A stretch of DNA of 64,000 nucleotides from Rhodospirillales bacterium (GTDB lineage Bacteria > Pseudomonadota > Alphaproteobacteria > Rhodospirillales > Defluviicoccaceae), in assembly GCA_016793925.1 (NCBI GenBank), contig JAEULH010000083.1, positions 1-64,000 of the forward strand, read 5' to 3'. Shown one piece after another: positions 61,445 to 64,000 of the stretch (position 1 is the stretch's first letter; every line of letters begins with the position of its first letter). The notes under the pieces were generated by a model. It was not told where the DNA came from. It made no database searches and worked only from the letters and a program-made list of their open reading frames with translations. A program made the translations under genes and the position numbers.

Positions 61445-62178
61445 CTACATCGCCTCCTTGATCCCCCGTCGAATCAGCCACCAGTTCATCGGATAGCTGG
61501 TGGCGAAGCCGAACAACATGGCGATCTGCATCATGAACCAGAACTCAACGGAGTTGACGCGCAAGGGCGCGCCGAGAACCGTCCGGAAAATGTAGAAGTA
61601 GGCGATCGCCATGAAGCCGTACATCCCGAGCTGCCAGGCGGTCAGCGAGGCGGCGTCGGCTTTGACCGCCTGGACCAGAGCCCGCGCCGGCGAAAGATTG
61701 CGCATCGGCTTTATGGTGAAATACTGAAAGGCGACGCCGAATGCGAAAGCGAAGATGTAGTCGACGATCCAGACGGCGAAGATCTTCTCCGAAAAAATGC
61801 TCTGATAGCCGAACCAGATGGCGATGACCGGAACGAGAAAGACGAGCCATTCGGCGACGATGTCGCCGAGCGTGCAGCCGCTCCCGCAATGGCTCGCGCC
61901 CTTTCCGACCTTCACCGGAAAGGGCGTCTGCGCCTTTGCCGGCATCTCCTCGCCGCGCTGCATCGCCGCGTGCGCCTTTTCGTGCGCCGCCAGCCGGCCG
62001 TAGGTGAAATAGCCCCACAGCGCGAGCACACGGCGAACAGCGCCGTGACCGGCCAGACGATGTTCATGATCCACATGTGCTGCGGATGTCGCCGGACGTC
62101 GATGGCGATGACGACCATGCAGGCGAACCCGAGCAGCAAGGATACGATCGACAGCGTGTGGAGCCACGGTGGAACCAT
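61445..62178 (-). pseudogene. DUF4396 membrane protein gene with a one-base frameshift
   Basis: Two frames together spell a DUF4396 protein. The first half reads MVPPWLHTLSIVSLLLGFAC to HMWIMNIVWPVTALFAV from 62178 down to about 62035. It then shifts to the frame ending at 61445 with LALWGYFTYGRLAAHEKAHA, GKGASHCGSGCTLGDIVAEW, YIFAFAFGVAFQYFTIKPMR and TSYPMNWWLIRRGIKEAM. Adding one base at about 62029-62036 joins them. With four or more membrane helices and the CGSGC motif the rest is intact, so this is either a recent lesion or a sequencing/assembly error. The longer ORF reaching 62359 is a shadow in its first part. Confidence 0.75.
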
Positions 62179-62610
62179 CTGTCACCTCCCCTGTCCTGTC
62201 CCTCCGCGGAGGCCCTGTCCCGTCCCTCCGCGGAGGCGCGAGCGCCCGCCCGCGCCACGCCCCCTCGAAGGCAAAACCTGCAGGCGACCTGAAGTTCCGC
62301 AACGACGGGCAAAAGGCGGCTTGCTGGGACGAAGGCGCGACAAGAGATCCCCGGCGCACTGCGCCGCCGAGGGCAAGGCTTGACGCCGAAGGATGCTTAA
62401 CGCCGGATAATGCGGCCGCCTGCCGCCTTTGGCTTCATGGCCGTCACCGCAGATTCTCCGCGCGCGCCGGGTGACGGAAGGGAGAGCGAGGATGGGGAGC
62501 GAAACAAGCGCGAACCGGCAATCGCCAGATCGAAAACCGCGACTTTAGCCATACAATGACGTGTAGCGCATGGTGCGCTGGCACGCGGGCATTATGACAG
62601 GAGCAGCTCT
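62179..62610 (+). other. 432-base gap between DUF4396 and GlsB-like genes
   Basis: No supported gene. Beyond the 24-base tandem duplication, there is only a chance Pro/Arg-rich frame. The right end carries the promoter region for the GlsB-like gene; an ATG at 62611 is preceded by AGGAGC. No terminator hairpin with a T-run is seen. Confidence 0.35.
62189..62236 (+). repeat. Tandem 24-bp duplication with a palindromic core
   Basis: Two 24-base copies, 62189-62212 and 62213-62236, differ at one position. Each ends with the perfect 12-base palindrome CCTCCGCGGAGG. They sit just upstream of the frameshifted DUF4396 gene on its 5' side. Confidence 0.7.
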
Positions 62611-62859
62611 ATGGGTATTATCAGTTGGATCGTCTTCGGCCTGATCGCCGGGCTTATCGCCAAACTCTTGATGCCGGGCAAGGATCCGGGCGGGTTCTTC
62701 ATTACCATCCTGCTCGGCATTGCCGGTGCGCTCGTCGGCGGCTTCATCGCCCGCGCCATGGGGCTGGGCGACATCGACGGCTTCAACCTCGGCAGCTTCT
62801 TCATAGCTGTCGCCGGTTCCATTCTGCTTCTGATCGGCTACCGCATGGTCAAGCGCTAG
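62611..62859 (+). CDS. GlsB/YeaQ/YmgE family membrane protein
   Basis: An 82-residue inner-membrane protein of the GlsB/YeaQ/YmgE (transglycosylase-associated) family, seen in general stress responses. Two to three helices are visible: GIISWIVFGLIAGLIAKLLM, ITILLGIAGALVGGFIARA and a last one ending LLLIGYRMVKR, with the family's PGKDPGGFF turn. The ribosome site AGGAGC is six bases upstream. Its molecular role is unknown. Confidence 0.88.
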   Translation: MGIISWIVFGLIAGLIAKLLMPGKDPGGFFITILLGIAGALVGGFIARAMGLGDIDGFNLGSFFIAVAGSILLLIGYRMVKR

Positions 62860-62899
62860 ACCGCAACGGGGCGCGGCGGTCGCTTCCGAGCGCTCGCCG

Positions 62900-63556
62900 C
62901 TAGCGCTGAACGATGAACCGGCGCGCGTCGAGGCGAGCCTGCCAGCCATGGCGTTCGAGCTCCGGATCGCGGTGATCTTCTTCGGGGTAGCCAAGGCAGA
63001 GATAGGCGACCAGTCGCCATTCGTCCGGGACCTCCAGGGTCGCCCGGACTTCGTCTGCATCGAGAATCGACACCCAGCCCATGCCGACGCCATGGGCGCG
63101 TGCGGCCAGCCACAACGTATGAACGGCGCCGACGACCGAGTAGGCCAGGGTCTCGGGCATGGTCTGTCGGCCGAGCCCGTGGCCGTGGCCGGTTCCGGTG
63201 TCGGCGAAGATCGCGAGATGCGTCGGCGCCCGCTCCAGTCCGGCCAGTTTCAGCGAGGCGTACAGGCGCGCTCGGTCCCCGGCGTAGGCGGCGAGCGCGT
63301 CGGCGTTGCAGCGCGCAAAGTTGTCGCGGACCGCGGCGCGCCGCGCCGGCTCGTCGACCTTTACGAAGCGCCACGGCTGGCTGTTGCCGACCGACGGCGC
63401 GAGCGCGGCGAGTTCGACCAGACGATCGAGCAGGCCCGGCGACAACGGCTCGGTGCGGAAGCGACGGACGTCGCGTCGCCAACGAAACAGGGTTTCAAGC
63501 TGTCGGCGGAAGGCAGCGCTGAAGTCGGGCGGCGGGCAGGATTCGATCGGTATCAC
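62900..63556 (-). CDS. bluB: 5,6-dimethylbenzimidazole synthase BluB
   Basis: BluB splits FMNH2 with oxygen to make the lower ligand of vitamin B12. The 218-residue nitroreductase-fold protein has FRWRRDVRRFRTEPL, APSVGNSQPWRFVKV, ADTGTGHGHGLGRQTMPETLAY and ARAHGVGMGWVSILDAD, all as in BluB rather than ordinary nitroreductases. The start is GTG 63556. No other cobalamin gene or B12 riboswitch is nearby. It converges on the GlsB-like gene. Confidence 0.9.
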   Translation of the reverse strand: MIPIESCPPPDFSAAFRRQLETLFRWRRDVRRFRTEPLSPGLLDRLVELAALAPSVGNSQPWRFVKVDEPARRAAVRDNFARCNADALAAYAGDRARLYASLKLAGLERAPTHLAIFADTGTGHGHGLGRQTMPETLAYSVVGAVHTLWLAARAHGVGMGWVSILDADEVRATLEVPDEWRLVAYLCLGYPEEDHRDPELERHGWQARLDARRFIVQR

Positions 63557-63786
63557 GATGCGCCGGACTGTAGCGCGCGCGTCGCCATGTGCAAGCGCAG
63601 GTGCGAGGTCGAAGCGCCGCCACCGACGTGACTGCGCCGCTCGTCAAGCGGGGAGCGGGGAGCGGGCGGGATGCGATCGCACGGCCGAGACCCCACGTCA
63701 TCCGTATCGGCGGATCGACCATCGGCGCTCCGGGAGCGGGCGTCGCTCGCCGATCTGCAATCGCAGGATCCGGAAAGCCCCTCGGC

Positions 63787-64000
63787 GTGCCCCTCCCTGC
63801 CCGCCTCGCCGCCCGACTCGCTGCCGTCGCGATCGCCGCCGTGGCCCTTCTCGCGGCCCCGCGGCTCAGCGCGGAGGATGCCGGGGCGGCGTGGGCGGCG
63901 CTGCGCGCGGGCGGCCACATCGCTCTCATGCGCCACGCCAGCGCGCCGGGAACCGGCGATCCGGCCGGGTTCCGTCTGGATGACTGCGCAACGCAGCGCA
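63787..64000 (+). CDS. Secreted histidine phosphatase family protein (truncated by window end)
   Basis: The frame starts at GTG 63787 and runs off the right edge after 71 codons. Residues 1-29 form a signal peptide (ARLAAVAIAAVALLAAPRLSA). The phosphatase motif LMRHASAPGTGDPAGF with the catalytic RH follows, then RLDDCATQR. This is the start of the exported histidine-phosphatase family common in alphaproteobacteria. The rest of the enzyme lies outside the window. Confidence 0.75.
   Translation, partial: MPLPARLAARLAAVAIAAVALLAAPRLSAEDAGAAWAALRAGGHIALMRHASAPGTGDPAGFRLDDCATQR

Noticed and set aside
63557-63786. Cobalamin riboswitch before bluB
   Set aside because: No B12 box or the long characteristic fold could be seen in the region upstream of bluB.

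Overview
The window is 64 kb of dense, GC-rich bacterial chromosome with short intergenic gaps and frequent 4-base overlaps between genes. Gene content and order point to an alphaproteobacterium. The signs are the folK-rpoZ-rsh-pdxJ-acpS-lepB-rnc-era-recO run with a single bifunctional RelA/SpoT protein, an HdaA-type DnaA regulator behind a PerM permease and divergent from purMN, a ppk/ppx/rnd/aspS neighbourhood, bacterial N-end-rule transferase Bpt, BluB, and a candidate AbcR-like small RNA. A rhodoquinone methyltransferase (RquA), polyphosphate and polyhydroxybutyrate genes suggest a facultatively anaerobic, storage-polymer-cycling member of the Rhodospirillales/Geminicoccales type. That placement is inference; no rRNA is present to confirm it.

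Layout: 0-2 kb, end of motA, motB and bpt. 2.2-7.6 kb, a TRAP transporter of the keto-acid (TakP-like) type whose binding protein is split from its permeases by an FAD oxidoreductase with an unusual N-terminal domain. 7.7-16.2 kb, core housekeeping operon on the minus strand. 16.3-18.5 kb, NYN nuclease, family-5 uracil-DNA glycosylase, metallophosphatase. 19-23.2 kb, a small exopolysaccharide export locus (outer-membrane barrel, Wza-like lipoprotein, TPR-like membrane protein, O-antigen-ligase-like protein). 23.4-26.7 kb, an OmpR/EnvZ-type pair divergent from a secreted four-EF-hand protein with a Gly/Gln/Met repeat tail. 27-33 kb, short-form S-adenosylhomocysteine hydrolase, PHB depolymerase, DUF3616, purU, rquA, SixA-like phosphatase. 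33.3-39 kb, polyphosphate module (ppk1, two-domain PPK2/PAP, ppx). 39-40.3 kb, a lone Mrr-like restriction enzyme of lower GC inserted before rnd. 41.8-49 kb, aspS, hdaA, perM, DUF2066, purMN, ndk. 49.2-54.4 kb, a ChrR-like double cupin, an enlarged DJ-1/PfpI protein and a GH63-type glucosidase. 54.5-60.5 kb, TRAM/TrmA-family RNA methyltransferase, candidate sRNA, ZIP transporter, EF-G paralogue, aspartate aminotransferase. 60.8-64 kb, small lipoprotein, tRNA-Leu(CAA), a frameshifted DUF4396 gene, GlsB-like protein, bluB and a truncated histidine phosphatase.

Functional links: era, rnc, lepB, acpS, pdxJ and rsh form one growth-linked operon with translational coupling (GTGA and ATGA overlaps). 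ppk1 and PAP are adjacent and divergent from ppx, so polyphosphate synthesis, use for AMP phosphorylation and breakdown are encoded side by side, close to rhodoquinone and PHB genes. Items most worth a second look are the candidate sRNA at 56.1-56.3 kb, RquA, the EF-hand/two-component module, the short-form AhcY, the Mrr islet, the enlarged DJ-1 protein, the EF-G paralogue with an altered G3 motif, and two places (purM start, DUF4396) where a one-base error or real lesion affects reading frames. I found no CRISPR array, prophage or transposase.
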